From contig JACJZW010000008.1 of the NCBI GenBank assembly GCA_020635355.1, positions 1-64,000 on the forward strand: a stretch of DNA of 64,000 nt. The letters are read 5' to 3'. Origin of the DNA: Flavobacteriales bacterium (lineage in GTDB: Bacteria; Bacteroidota; Bacteroidia; NS11-12g; UBA9320). How positions within the stretch are numbered: position 1 is the stretch's first letter; each line of letters opens with the position of its first letter. The notes below the pieces were generated by a model. It did no database searches. It worked only from the letters and a program-made list of their open reading frames with translations, and was not told the origin of the DNA. Below, piece by piece: positions 36,116-45,869 of this stretch. A program made the translations under genes and the position numbers.

Positions 36116-37645
36116 ATGAAAAGGTATTTGAATTTATTCGACCTCAGTCAAAAGGTCAATTACAAGAATGAACTGCTTTCCGGACTTACCGTAGCCCTTG
36201 CTCTGGTTCCGGAAGCGGTGGCCTTTGCCATGATTGCCGGACTTTCGCCCCTTACAGGCTTGTACGCTGCCTTTGTGATGGGCCTGGTTACGTCTGTTTT
36301 TGGAGGAAGACCCGGTATGATTTCCGGTGCAACCGGAGCTGTAGCCGTTGTGCTGGTTACCCTGGTTCAATCCCATGGGGTGGAGTATGTTTTTGCCACC
36401 GTAATATTGGCTGGGCTTCTTCAACTATCGGCGGGTTTTCTGCGCTTAGGTAAGCTTATTCGGTTGGTTCCACACCCGGTAATCTTTGGCTTTGTAAACG
36501 GGTTGGCCATCATCATCTTCATGTCTCAACTTGATCAGTTTAAAGATGCTTCCGGTCAATGGTTAACTGGTACGGCTTTATACTCTCTGCTGGGGTTGGT
36601 GTTTCTCACCATGCTCATTATTTATGGCATGCCTAAGCTCACCAAGGTTATCCCGGCGTCACTTACCGCTATTTTGGTTGTATTTGCCCTGGTTGTGGGT
36701 TTTGAGATCGACACCAAAACGGTAGGTGATATGGCCTCCATTGAAGGAAGTTTCCCGCCCTTTCATTTACCGGCTATTCCATTTAATCTGGAATCGCTTC
36801 AAGTGATCTTTCCCTATGCCGCCATCGTTGCCGGTGTGGGTTTGATTGAAAGCTTGCTCACGATGAACATTGTGGACGAAATCACGGAGAGCAGGGGACG
36901 TGGGAATAAGGAAGCTGTTGCACAGGGTGCTGCCAACATACTCTCCGGCTTGTTTTCAGGCATGGGTGGATGCGCCATGATTGGGCAGAGTTTGATTAAT
37001 GTTTCCAATGGTGCACGGGCCCGCCTGTCGGGCATTGTTGCTTCAGTGATGCTGTTAATTTTTGTGATGTTCGGGTCGTCCCTCATCGAAAAAGTTCCCA
37101 TGGCCGCCCTCACCGGACTGATGATTATGGTAGCCATTGGCACCTTTGAATGGGCCAGTTTGAGAACGTTTCGTCGCATGCCAAAATCGGACATCTTCGT
37201 TATGCTTACGGTTACACTGGTCACCGCCGTGCTGCACAATCTAGCGCTGGCCGTACTGGTTGGGGTAATCATTGCTGCCCTGGTGTTTGCCTGGGATAAT
37301 GCCAAGCGTATTCGGGCCAGAAAGCGGATTGATGCCGATGGAATTAAACATTATGAAATCTATGGGCCACTCTTCTTTGGATCGGTAACAGCATTCAATG
37401 AAAAATTTGATGTATTGAATGATCCGGATGAGGTGATCATCGACTTTGAGGAGAGCCGGGTGGTTGATATGTCGGCCATTGAAGCCCTGAATAAAATCAC
37501 TGAACGCTATCTCAAGCTGGGCAAGAAAGTGCACTTAAAACACTTGAGTCCGGATTGCCGACAACTCCTGAAAAATGCTGAAGCCATTATCGATGTGAAC
37601 GTCCTCGAAGACCCAACATACAAAGTGGTGGTGGACAAGGTTTAA
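36116..37645 (+). CDS. SulP-family anion transporter with STAS domain
   Basis: 509 residues. The N-terminal LLSGLTVALALVPEAVAFAMIAGLSPLTGLYAAF is the SulP signature, followed by about twelve membrane segments to residue 395. The C-terminal STAS domain (about 400-500) holds the VVDMSAIEAL loop. SulP proteins import sulfate, bicarbonate or other anions with sodium or protons; the short STAS and overall length fit bacterial BicA/YchM-like members, substrate undetermined. Confidence 0.9.
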   Translation: MKRYLNLFDLSQKVNYKNELLSGLTVALALVPEAVAFAMIAGLSPLTGLYAAFVMGLVTSVFGGRPGMISGATGAVAVVLVTLVQSHGVEYVFATVILAGLLQLSAGFLRLGKLIRLVPHPVIFGFVNGLAIIIFMSQLDQFKDASGQWLTGTALYSLLGLVFLTMLIIYGMPKLTKVIPASLTAILVVFALVVGFEIDTKTVGDMASIEGSFPPFHLPAIPFNLESLQVIFPYAAIVAGVGLIESLLTMNIVDEITESRGRGNKEAVAQGAANILSGLFSGMGGCAMIGQSLINVSNGARARLSGIVASVMLLIFVMFGSSLIEKVPMAALTGLMIMVAIGTFEWASLRTFRRMPKSDIFVMLTVTLVTAVLHNLALAVLVGVIIAALVFAWDNAKRIRARKRIDADGIKHYEIYGPLFFGSVTAFNEKFDVLNDPDEVIIDFEESRVVDMSAIEALNKITERYLKLGKKVHLKHLSPDCRQLLKNAEAIIDVNVLEDPTYKVVVDKV

Positions 37646-37697
37646 CCGGGCTGGAGGCCATGGGAAAAGATCAGGAGGTAGGCTCAGCTTGCAGCAT

Positions 37698-38243
37698 TTA
37701 ATCGGCAATGAGCAGATCTTCATAGCCAACAACCTTCCAGGCATCTCCATTCTTGCGAACATAGATCAGGTATCCAATGGGTTGTGGTTTAATCTCAATA
37801 ACCCGAACATTTGCCGTATCCTTGAGCATGGCACCTATGTTTTCATAAAGAAAGGAATGAAGATAAACGCCATCGTACGTTTGAATGTTAACCCCCTGAG
37901 GTTGACTCAGACCATCCCGCCACATATCTACCGTGTGATTACCGATAAACTCCTTGTCGGTCACCATATTGTTCGTAAAACCGGCTTGAGCAATGGGAAA
38001 TTCAAAGTACTTCAGCCAACCATTTTCCGATTTAAGATCTGCTTTAAACTGATTCATCCACACATCAAATTCGGAAGATCCGGTTGATACGGACTCTGCG
38101 GGCGCCGGGGTGCTGGAGGCTACAGAATCGGTTTCTGATGGCTCATCATCGCTGATGTGCGTGCCCGATCCACTGGTACATGCGTGAAACAGCATCCACA
38201 TACCAATACCTGCCAGAATCCATTTGTTATTTCTCATCCTCAT
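37698..38243 (-). CDS. Lipoprotein of unknown function
   Basis: 181 residues from ATG 38243 (MRMRNNKWILAGIGM); earlier in-frame Met residues lack a sensible leader. Lipobox LFHAC gives a lipidated Cys at residue 22. A Ser/Thr/Pro/Glu linker (to about residue 60) leads to a small folded domain (EFDVWMNQFKADLKSENGW, IEIKPQPIGYLIYVRKNGDA) similar in layout to NTF2/SnoaL-like lipoproteins, but this is not firm. Divergent from the next lipoprotein gene, 36 bases apart. Confidence 0.65.
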   Translation of the reverse strand: MRMRNNKWILAGIGMWMLFHACTSGSGTHISDDEPSETDSVASSTPAPAESVSTGSSEFDVWMNQFKADLKSENGWLKYFEFPIAQAGFTNNMVTDKEFIGNHTVDMWRDGLSQPQGVNIQTYDGVYLHSFLYENIGAMLKDTANVRVIEIKPQPIGYLIYVRKNGDAWKVVGYEDLLIAD

Positions 38244-38279
38244 TTTAAACTTGTATACCCAACCAAAAATAAAACGTAA

Positions 38280-38864
38280 ATGAATCTCCATCACATCCTT
38301 GTTTTTGGATTTATCACAGCCACCGTGGTTTCAACAGGTTGTAAATCAACCCAGGTTAGTTCGCCAAATACAGGTTCTGAAACTACCAGTACTGAACCAT
38401 CGACGGTCGTTGATCCGGCACCAACACCACCCTCAACCGAAACTTCGGATTGCGCCGGAATAAAGCGAATTGTAAATGCTGCTGCAGATTTTGCCTCGAT
38501 CAAAGGAGAATCGCTTTCGGCTTCATCCACCCTTCGTTGGGAAAGTCTGGTGGGCTTATCGGATTTCGAGCAATCGTTTATTCAATCCAATCGAGACGGT
38601 TCCGATGGGAAGTTCATCGCCCGAACCATCAGCATACCAAAAGAAGAGGATGCGAACCGACTGTTCAAAGAATGGGATGACTTGATTCAGGAATGTGCTC
38701 CATTGCCCTATATGTCGCGACACCCCAGAACCTTTACGGACAGTTATCGGGCGGGAAAATACATTACCTATCGCACCAATAATTCGGTGCATTTCCTGGA
38801 ATTATTTCTTGGTGAGAATAGTGGATCGGCAGGTGGTCATACCCTTCGACTCACCATTCAGTAA
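38280..38864 (+). CDS. Lipoprotein of unknown function
   Basis: 194 residues with lipobox VVSTGC (Cys at residue 21) and a Thr/Pro/Ser-rich linker to about residue 57. The remainder (TLRWESLVGLSDFEQSF, ISIPKEEDANRLFKEWDDL) forms a compact domain without a recognised family. Divergent partner of the lipoprotein gene at 37698-38243, with start codons 36 bases apart. Confidence 0.65.
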   Translation: MNLHHILVFGFITATVVSTGCKSTQVSSPNTGSETTSTEPSTVVDPAPTPPSTETSDCAGIKRIVNAAADFASIKGESLSASSTLRWESLVGLSDFEQSFIQSNRDGSDGKFIARTISIPKEEDANRLFKEWDDLIQECAPLPYMSRHPRTFTDSYRAGKYITYRTNNSVHFLELFLGENSGSAGGHTLRLTIQ

Positions 38865-38866
38865 GG

Positions 38867-39592
38867 CTACTCCCCAAATACTTTTTTGAGAATGTCATTC
38901 ACGCGATGCGCGGCAATGGTTCGAATGTTCTCCTCTTCTACCGATACTTTCAGGAATAGTCCGTCCAGCGCTTTTTGCGTCGTGTGTTCGGTCAATGAAT
39001 TGGTGGTCACTTTTGGGAACAAGACACCGTTCAAGGACGCTGTGTTATAGGCACTGATAAGGTCTGAATAAGCGCTTTCTGCAGAAATATTTCCGACCAG
39101 TTTCTTGTTTAACGAGGCACTGATCTTGGGTGAAAAAGCTGCACTCAGCTGGCTTTCGGTGTTCGTCTTCAGATAGGTGGTTGCGGCATCGTTTTCACCT
39201 TTTAGGATGGCAAACCCATCTTCAATGGTGATGTTGGTGATGGCATTCACGAAGATGCTTTTAGCTTCAGGTGCTGCATCCTCAGCAGACCTATTGATGG
39301 CTTGAATGGTTTTGTCGATTAATAAATTCCCACCGGGTACCTTGGCAATGTTGGTGACAATAACCGCCGCTTCCTCCGGTAGTAAGATCTTCACTAATTC
39401 ATCTCCCAGATAACCGTCAACCGCTGCCAAAGTGGTCACCGAGGTATCGGTTCCTACGGTCAAAGCCATTTTCAATCCTTCCACTACTTCGGCTTCCGTT
39501 AATTCATTGTCCTCAATAATTTGTGTGACTTCATCACATGAAACCGTGAACAGGGAGAGGCTGATTAACAGGAGATAGACAATGCGTTTCAT
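38867..39592 (-). CDS. DUF4197 lipoprotein
   Basis: 241 residues with lipobox LFTVSC (Cys at residue 19). EVVEGLKMALTVGTDTSVTTL and the C-terminal TTQKALDGLFLKVSVEEENI with AHRVNDILKKVFG are the DUF4197 signature. The family is all-helical, periplasm-facing and of unknown function. Convergent with the preceding lipoprotein gene (two bases between stops). Confidence 0.88.
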   Translation of the reverse strand: MKRIVYLLLISLSLFTVSCDEVTQIIEDNELTEAEVVEGLKMALTVGTDTSVTTLAAVDGYLGDELVKILLPEEAAVIVTNIAKVPGGNLLIDKTIQAINRSAEDAAPEAKSIFVNAITNITIEDGFAILKGENDAATTYLKTNTESQLSAAFSPKISASLNKKLVGNISAESAYSDLISAYNTASLNGVLFPKVTTNSLTEHTTQKALDGLFLKVSVEEENIRTIAAHRVNDILKKVFGE

Positions 39593-39709
39593 AGAGCGTT
39601 TTTGCTGTTCACAACAATAGCAATGCCAAGTGATGCAGACAATAGTGCGCGAGTTCTTTTAACAGAAATGTGAGCCCTCCTACGTGGAAGTGATTCCGAT
39701 TTCGGAAGG

Positions 39710-39717
39710 TAACTTTG
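39710..39717 (+). promoter_or_regulatory. -7 promoter element abutting the TPR-protein start
   Basis: TAACTTTG, a full match to TAnnTTTG, six bases before the ATG at 39724. No TTG at -33 was found. If used, the mRNA would be almost leaderless. Confidence 0.4.
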
Positions 39718-39723
39718 TTGGCC

Positions 39724-41406
39724 ATGCTGAACCGATTTTTCACTTTTGTCATGCTGAGCGCGCTGGGTGCATCCGTCTCACAGGCCCAGTATTCCAGGAA
39801 GGAAATCCGAGCATTGGACAATACCATCTCCGAGTATTATCTCGCCACACAATATGATTCCGTTGCCGCAATCTGTGATCGGGCAGCCAATGATGGCACA
39901 CCACTCACCCTTGATGGATTTACCCATTGGTTGGATGCGGGATGGAAGTTGCACGACCTGGAGGTTGCCCGTGGCTGTGTGATCCACCTCGACCGGCCCG
40001 AAAACAATAAAATCCGGCTCAAACTCGAAAAGCAACAAGGTGAGCGTATCCGTCACATCCGACGTATAAAGGACATGTACGAATTCGACATCATGGTAGA
40101 AACCTTCGGTCCGGTACACCAAATGAACGTGATGAAAGAAGCCGCTCAGATAGGTGGCAACTTTTGGCAAGTGCAGTTGGATCTTGGCATTGGTTATCGG
40201 CAAATGGGTGAGCTGGATAGTGCAATCGTTCCAATGGAAACAGCATTAGGTATGGCTCCCAAGAATGTTCCTGCGCTGGTTGAAGTGGGTAACGTGTACT
40301 TTATGATGAGCCGATTTAATGACTGTCTCAACATCATTACTCGTTTGGAAAAAGTTGGATATCAAGACGACAGATTATACACCACCAAATCACGTTGTTT
40401 GCTGGAAACCGGCCGGCCCTTGGAAGCCCTTCAGACATTGGATGTATTCAACGATCGCGATACCCTTCTCTTGCCGGTTCTGGAGTTGAAGATCGAAGCT
40501 GCCCAAAAGGCACATAAGCCCTATTCGTGGTTGGAAGCACAGTATGATATCATGCGCATTCTGCCCCTCGATTTTGAACGAATAAACCTCGTGTCTGTGG
40601 TACTGCATACTGAGGTGGATTCTGCTCAGCAAATAAATCGACTTTCCTATCTCTCCCGCGAATACCCCGAAGTAGCCTCCTACTGGATAGTGCACGCCCG
40701 TTTGCTTAATGAAAAAGATGCCGGTCAGTTTCCACTGGTACTCAGCGATCTGGATAGTGCCATACGCTACGCACCAAACGAGGCTTCCATTTACATCGAA
40801 AAGGGAAATACCCTTTTTTATTCCCGGTTAGGAGAACAAGGCGATCGGAATGCCGCAGCCTCCGTGGAATATGAAAAAGCGTCTTTGCTGGATTCATTCA
40901 ACTTTGAGTTGTATGACAAACTTTGTCGGGCCAATATGTGGTATAATCGGTCAGAAGCCAAGCGGCATAAAACCCGTGCCCTTCGCTGCATGCGCCAAAA
41001 ACTGGAATGGTCGCCCACCAACCCACAAGTGAATTATGAATTCTCCCAAACATTTGATTTGCCGGAGAATGGCTATGGATATAATGTGAAGTATAATGAC
41101 TCCATCATCAAATACCTCAACCTGGCGTTGGAGTATGGTGCCGACTCGTTTTATATCCTGGACAAACGCTATTGGAAACTTCAGGCTACCGGTCAATACG
41201 ATCAGGCTGTGAGTGATCTCTGGTGGCTTTTTGAGCGGACGGTTGATTCGCGCAAAGCGGATCGACTCTACAGCATTGCCAACATCTATTCCATTCGAAA
41301 AATGCCGCAGAAGGAGAAAGAGGTGTTGATGCTCCTGAATTCCCTGTATCCGGACAATCAACACATCAAACGCCGACTTCGGGATGTGAATCGAAAATTG
41401 CGTTAA
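39724..41406 (+). CDS. Secreted tetratricopeptide-repeat protein
   Basis: 560 residues from ATG 39724 with signal peptide (FTFVMLSALGASVSQAQ). Helical TPR-like repeats run through most of the chain, e.g. WQVQLDLGIGYRQMGELDSA, ALGMAPKNVPALVEVGNVYF, and RYAPNEASIYIEKGNTLFY. TPR proteins scaffold complexes; partner unknown. Convergent with a small membrane-protein gene by four bases. Confidence 0.8.
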   Translation: MLNRFFTFVMLSALGASVSQAQYSRKEIRALDNTISEYYLATQYDSVAAICDRAANDGTPLTLDGFTHWLDAGWKLHDLEVARGCVIHLDRPENNKIRLKLEKQQGERIRHIRRIKDMYEFDIMVETFGPVHQMNVMKEAAQIGGNFWQVQLDLGIGYRQMGELDSAIVPMETALGMAPKNVPALVEVGNVYFMMSRFNDCLNIITRLEKVGYQDDRLYTTKSRCLLETGRPLEALQTLDVFNDRDTLLLPVLELKIEAAQKAHKPYSWLEAQYDIMRILPLDFERINLVSVVLHTEVDSAQQINRLSYLSREYPEVASYWIVHARLLNEKDAGQFPLVLSDLDSAIRYAPNEASIYIEKGNTLFYSRLGEQGDRNAAASVEYEKASLLDSFNFELYDKLCRANMWYNRSEAKRHKTRALRCMRQKLEWSPTNPQVNYEFSQTFDLPENGYGYNVKYNDSIIKYLNLALEYGADSFYILDKRYWKLQATGQYDQAVSDLWWLFERTVDSRKADRLYSIANIYSIRKMPQKEKEVLMLLNSLYPDNQHIKRRLRDVNRKLR

Positions 41407-41639
41407 TCCAAGCCGGAGGCCAGGGTGACCATCCTCAATATGGCTCCTAGTAAGAAACCAATGAGTGCTGCATTGCACGCCGATTGGGCTTTCTTGGGCT
41501 GGGTTTTGCGATTCGTGAAATAGATAATGGCCCCTACTATAGGGAAGCAAAAGGAAACGATGGTGAGAGCAGTAGACAATTTCTCTTCACCGGGCCCTTC
41601 GGTTTCTGGTGCGTCCAGGATTTCTTCGTTTTCATTCAT
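41403..41639 (-). CDS. Small membrane protein with acidic N terminus
   Basis: 78 residues from ATG 41639. An acidic head (NENEEILDAPETEGPGEEK) precedes two hydrophobic segments (about 28-45, TIVSFCFPIVGAIIYF, and 60-75, AALIGFLLGAILRM) separated by a basic loop TNRKTQPKKA. It follows the DUF2085 gene by 12 bases and is probably co-transcribed. Function unknown. Confidence 0.7.
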   Translation of the reverse strand: MNENEEILDAPETEGPGEEKLSTALTIVSFCFPIVGAIIYFTNRKTQPKKAQSACNAALIGFLLGAILRMVTLASGLD

Positions 41640-41651
41640 GGTCAAAATCAA

Positions 41652-41999
41652 TTAGACTAATTTAATAATCAGGTTATACAGCCAGGTTCCCGTGATACAC
41701 ATGAAGGACACCAGACCGATTCCGGCAGCCAAACCGGTCACAAACCGAATGGTATTCGTGCTTTCATATCGGCTGAAGGCCTGAACCATTCCATCCAAAA
41801 AGGTGGGAATGATTAACATGAAGGTATACGTTGGGTTGAGATACCAGATGCTCAGCATGAATAACGGGTAGAATACATATCCGAGATAAATCCCGGTACA
41901 ACGGGCGCATACTGGAAATTGCTTGCCGCGAAAATGAAAGGATCGCTCCGGTAGTTGATGACAGGCAACGAAATGAATTTCTCGGTTCGCAATGCGCAT
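41652..41999 (-). CDS. DUF2085 membrane protein
   Basis: 115 residues. CHQLPERSFHFRGKQFPVCA continuing into RCTGIYLGY is the DUF2085 signature with its conserved Cys residues, followed by three membrane segments. The Cys and His residues may bind a metal. Role unknown. It is transcribed away from the haem/copper protein gene. Confidence 0.88.
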   Translation of the reverse strand: MRIANREIHFVACHQLPERSFHFRGKQFPVCARCTGIYLGYVFYPLFMLSIWYLNPTYTFMLIIPTFLDGMVQAFSRYESTNTIRFVTGLAAGIGLVSFMCITGTWLYNLIIKLV

Positions 42000-42060
42000 A
42001 GCGGGTTAAAGGTAACCGCTTCCGCGAAATTTGTATGTCGGCTTGCGTTAAAATTACCAG

Positions 42061-42193
42061 AACGTAAACGTTGCTCAACGATGCAAGCGATGTGAGTTGA
42101 ATCAGTTACCTTTCATTGGGGTAGGGGTAATTGCGTCCCTACCAAATTCCAATGTAACCATCGCAAGCGTTTGGTAAAATGGGTTTGCGTTTA
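42061..42193 (+). repeat. Dispersed intergenic repeat, copy B
   Basis: Relative of copies A and C. It has AACGTAAACGTT (42061-42072), TACCTTTCATTGGGG (from 42107), the hairpin TAGGGGTAATTGCGTCCCTA, and 31 bases after CGTCCCT the block AAGCGTTTGGTAAAA that closes with GCGTTT. It lies between divergent genes, upstream of the haem/copper protein gene. Confidence 0.55.
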
Positions 42194-42266
42194 GCATTTT
42201 TTTCATTCATAGAGAATTTGACGTCATCCGAACGCCCCATTTCCTTCACATCCTCCTTATTTCCAA

Positions 42267-42274
42267 TATATTTG
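42267..42274 (+). promoter_or_regulatory. -7 promoter element abutting the haem/copper protein start
   Basis: TATATTTG, a full match to TAnnTTTG, only three bases before the ATG at 42278. This supports 42278 as start and suggests a leaderless mRNA. Confidence 0.4.
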
Positions 42275-42277
42275 TCT

Positions 42278-43807
42278 ATGCCCAGACTTTACCTTACCGC
42301 AATATTATCCATCATTTCTGGAGCCTTACTGGCTCAAAACTCCTGGAGCAACAACATCGCCCAGCTGGTTTACGACAACTGCTCGAATTGCCATAATCCC
42401 AACGGCATTGCCCCATTTTCCCTCCTGGATTATTCAGCTGCCAAGAATCGATCAGCGTCGATACGCACGGCCGTTGCCCTTCGAAACATGCCCCCGTGGA
42501 TAGCTGATACGGACTATCAGAGTTACTCCCATGCGCGCGTACTATCAGAATCAGAAATTAAAGCCATTACCGATTGGGTAGATGCCGGTGCCCCGGAAGG
42601 TGATGCCGCCAAAACACCTCCTCCACCGGTTTATGCCACCAAAGGCTACATCACCAAAACCCCGGATCTGGAGCTCAAAATGCCGGTGTACTCCAGCAAG
42701 GCTACCAATGCCGCCGATGATTACATCTGCTTCTCTGTTCCTTCCGGATTAACCGTCGATAAGAAGATCAAGGCATTTGAAGTTATTCCCGGAAATCACA
42801 ACATCGTACACCACACCCTGGTCTATATTGATGAAACCGGAACGTACAAAACCGACACCACCGGAGCGGTTTGTACCGGTCCAACCCGTGGTTTAATTGG
42901 AGGTTACGTGCCGGGATCTCCGCCAACCATTTTTCCAGGAAACGGTCAGGATTTCAACCTGGGATTCGAAATCAAAGCGGGCTCCAACATCGTACTCGCC
43001 ATGCACTACCCGGAAGGATCCTTTGGCATGCTGGATAGCACCAAGGTGAGGTTCTGGTTCTATGACGATCAGGTTTCCATTCGCGAGTTGGAAACAAAAT
43101 CGTTGATTGAAAACTGGTCGTTTGCCCTTCCCCCGAATCAGATTACACCGGTAAGTGCCACCAAAAAAATGTCGGGTTCCGATTACTCCATGCTCAGTGT
43201 GTTTCCGCATATGCATCTTCTGGGAAACACCATTCGTTCTTATGCCATCACACCCAATGCCGACACCCTTAAGTTTGTGAACATCAATCACTGGGATTTT
43301 GAATGGCAGGAATTTCTGTTCTTCGATAAGATCATCAAACTGCCAGAGGGAAGTGTTATTCGAGGCGAAGGCGATTACGACAACTCCAGCAATAATCATC
43401 ATAACCCCAATAATCCACCCATTTTGGTGCGTCCGGGATTAAACACTTCCGATGAAATGTTCCTCATCTATTTTCACTACCTACCGTATGTATCAGGGGA
43501 TGAAAACATTGACGTGAATGCTCTTCGTTCGCTGTCATCAGAATCGCTTGGATGGAAATCGTCCCCTTTGTTGGTGTTCCCTAATCCGGCTAACGATGTG
43601 GTTCATTTTAAATTTCCCAACACAACCTCTTCGCAAGTCCTCATTCACATTTACGATGTTCTGGGCAACAAGGTGGGAGAAATGACGTCACGAGATCATC
43701 AAACGGATATCAGCTGGACCATTCCAGATCAGGTGGTGCCGGGTGTTTATTTCTATTCGATGAACTGTAACGGAACGTTTGCAACCGGAAGCTTTATGAT
43801 CAAATGA
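42278..43807 (+). CDS. T9SS-exported c-type haem / copper monooxygenase-like protein
   Basis: 509 residues from ATG 42278; the frame is open upstream to 42179 but the signal peptide (LTAILSIISGALLAQ) starts here. A haem c motif CSNCH (C35, C38, H39) is followed by a domain with NHNIVHHTLVYID, AMHYPEG and FPHMHLLGNTI, which resemble the copper sites of ascorbate-dependent (PHM/DBM-like) type II monooxygenases. The end LLVFPNPANDVV is a type A sorting domain. It would act at the cell surface, oxidising an unknown substrate. The next gene overlaps its stop by four bases. Confidence 0.82.
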   Translation: MPRLYLTAILSIISGALLAQNSWSNNIAQLVYDNCSNCHNPNGIAPFSLLDYSAAKNRSASIRTAVALRNMPPWIADTDYQSYSHARVLSESEIKAITDWVDAGAPEGDAAKTPPPPVYATKGYITKTPDLELKMPVYSSKATNAADDYICFSVPSGLTVDKKIKAFEVIPGNHNIVHHTLVYIDETGTYKTDTTGAVCTGPTRGLIGGYVPGSPPTIFPGNGQDFNLGFEIKAGSNIVLAMHYPEGSFGMLDSTKVRFWFYDDQVSIRELETKSLIENWSFALPPNQITPVSATKKMSGSDYSMLSVFPHMHLLGNTIRSYAITPNADTLKFVNINHWDFEWQEFLFFDKIIKLPEGSVIRGEGDYDNSSNNHHNPNNPPILVRPGLNTSDEMFLIYFHYLPYVSGDENIDVNALRSLSSESLGWKSSPLLVFPNPANDVVHFKFPNTTSSQVLIHIYDVLGNKVGEMTSRDHQTDISWTIPDQVVPGVYFYSMNCNGTFATGSFMIK

Positions 43808-44091
43808 TCCGATGGCTTCTTACGGTGTGTTTGGTTGGATGGTTGGCATCCTCTACCTCAGCAAATCCATCCGATTCCATTCATTGTGACACCACTTTTC
43901 GGTTTGGTCATCGCATGCATATTTCAATGGTTTATGCCAATGGAGATCGATGTTCGTTTCGATACAAGAATGAGGTGTTGCATGGCAAACAAATCGTCAC
44001 GTTGTTAAACGGTGATTTGATATACATTGATCGGTACCGGAACGGAAAGAACATCGGTGGTGTGATCATCAACAAGATAAACTTGAATTAA
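43804..44091 (+). CDS. Small secreted protein
   Basis: 95 residues with signal peptide (WLLTVCLVGWLASSTSA). The remaining 75 residues (FRFGHRMHISMVYANGDRCS, RYKNEVLHGKQIV) suggest a MORN-like or antitoxin-like beta hairpin repeat but no family is certain. It overlaps the preceding gene (ATGA), so it may be made with the haem/copper protein; 14 bases before an S41 peptidase gene. Confidence 0.65.
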   Translation: MIRWLLTVCLVGWLASSTSANPSDSIHCDTTFRFGHRMHISMVYANGDRCSFRYKNEVLHGKQIVTLLNGDLIYIDRYRNGKNIGGVIINKINLN

Positions 44092-44105
44092 CCGTTAAGG
44101 AAGGT

Positions 44106-45764
44106 ATGAAGGCGCTTACCACCTTGGCTTTTTGTGTTCTCGTTTGGTCGTCATCCGGCTTTGCCCAACCCCTTCCACCCGAAACTCAACGAGTGGCTTC
44201 GTATATCAAGGTATGGGGTTTCCTAAAGTATTATCACCCCGAAGTAGCCAAAGGAAAACTGGATTGGGATGAGGTGTTTATGACCAATCTGAATACCGTC
44301 CTTCAAGTAACTTCAACCGGAGATCTCAATGACTTTTATCTTAAATGGTTGGATGATCTTGGGAACGTGCGCCATTGCCGAAAATGCGATAACAACGTCC
44401 CGGATAGTCTGAAATTCAACCTGGACCGATCATGGCTGGAAGACAGCACACAATTTTCGGGTGACGTAATTCAGCGGTTGCTGAACATCGAGCAGAATCG
44501 AAATCAGGGTAAAAACTATTGGGTACATAGCAGTAAATACGTGCATCACGCCCTCTGCAAAAATGAAAAGTCCTACGAAGGCATGTTGTACGCCAACATG
44601 GAAATGAGGGTGTTGGGGCTCGCTCGATACTGGAATATCATCAATTACTTCTACCCGTATAAATACGTGATGGATCAGGATTGGAATGACGTTCTGATCG
44701 AAATGATCCCATCCTTTATGAATCCCAAAGACGAGGCAGCCTATCATTTGTCTATGCTGGAATTAGTGGTGAAGTTGAATGACTCTCATTCGGGTCTCGT
44801 CACGAAGTATACGAACGAGTATTTTGGGTATCGATGGGCTCCGTTCACGTATCAGATCATTGACAACAAAGCCGTTGTGGATGGATTTATTGATGACTCG
44901 CTTTGTCGCGCCATGGACGTTCAGGTTGGAGATGTGGTTCTGGAGGTGGAGGGCGAATCCATTCAAGACATTATTGAGCGAAAAAAGAAGTATGTGAACG
45001 CCTCTAACCCATCTGCTCTGCACCGCAACTTCTATTACGGTATTTTCAATGGTCAGGATGGCTTTTTTACCATCACATACGAACGCAATGGCGTGGTGTC
45101 CCAAAAGGAACTCATTCGCTATTTCTACTACGAATTCAATAAGAAACCCAAGGAAATACCCGATTCGAATTATCGCTTATTGGACCACCAAATTGGTTAC
45201 ATCAATTTGGACCACCTTAAGTGGAATCAGGTGAAAAAAACCATGAGAAAAGTAAAACATACGCATGGTCTAATCATTGATGTCCGCAACTACCCGAACG
45301 GTTCCATGTACCAACTGGCCAGGGTTCTGAACGAGCGCAAAAGACCATTTGCAACATTCACCATTCCAGACCTGAGCTACCCAGGTGTATTTAACTACAC
45401 CAAACCGTATAACTGCGGTAAACGAAATCGAAAATCGTATGATTATCCAATTGTCTTGCTCTGCAATGAAACCACTCAAAGCCATGGTGAATTTACCCTC
45501 ATGGCCTTGCAGACCGCCCCAAATGTGACGGTTATTGGAAGCCAGACCGCCGGAGCAGATGGAAATGTGACTACTATTATCCTCCCCGGAGGATTTAAAA
45601 CCTACATGACCGGAATTGGTGTGTATTACCCCGACGGACGTGAAACCCAACGGATCGGTATTATACCTGATGTGGAGGTCAAACCCACCATTGAAGGCAT
45701 CCGTTCCGGTAGGGATGAGGTGCTGGAAAAGGCCATTGAAGTGGTTCAGATCAAAAGAATGTAA
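44106..45764 (+). CDS. S41-family peptidase with PDZ domain
   Basis: 552 residues with signal peptide (ending SSGFAQ). A helical N-terminal domain (PPETQRVASYIKVWGFLKYY) common in exported Bacteroidota S41 proteins precedes a PDZ domain (about 265-310, MDVQVGDVVLEVEGESIQDI) and the tail-specific protease core (IGYINLDHLKW, GLIIDVRNYPNGS). The nucleophile Ser is probably in NETTQSHGEF. It degrades proteins in the periplasm or outside. Confidence 0.85.
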   Translation: MKALTTLAFCVLVWSSSGFAQPLPPETQRVASYIKVWGFLKYYHPEVAKGKLDWDEVFMTNLNTVLQVTSTGDLNDFYLKWLDDLGNVRHCRKCDNNVPDSLKFNLDRSWLEDSTQFSGDVIQRLLNIEQNRNQGKNYWVHSSKYVHHALCKNEKSYEGMLYANMEMRVLGLARYWNIINYFYPYKYVMDQDWNDVLIEMIPSFMNPKDEAAYHLSMLELVVKLNDSHSGLVTKYTNEYFGYRWAPFTYQIIDNKAVVDGFIDDSLCRAMDVQVGDVVLEVEGESIQDIIERKKKYVNASNPSALHRNFYYGIFNGQDGFFTITYERNGVVSQKELIRYFYYEFNKKPKEIPDSNYRLLDHQIGYINLDHLKWNQVKKTMRKVKHTHGLIIDVRNYPNGSMYQLARVLNERKRPFATFTIPDLSYPGVFNYTKPYNCGKRNRKSYDYPIVLLCNETTQSHGEFTLMALQTAPNVTVIGSQTAGADGNVTTIILPGGFKTYMTGIGVYYPDGRETQRIGIIPDVEVKPTIEGIRSGRDEVLEKAIEVVQIKRM

Positions 45765-45869
45765 CGCGGTTTTACAACGTTTACTCACCCAATCCTCCCT
45801 TTAACTAAATGGAAGGTGCGTAGGATACGGACGATGACGAACTTCCGTTTTTGATTAAACCCAATTGAT

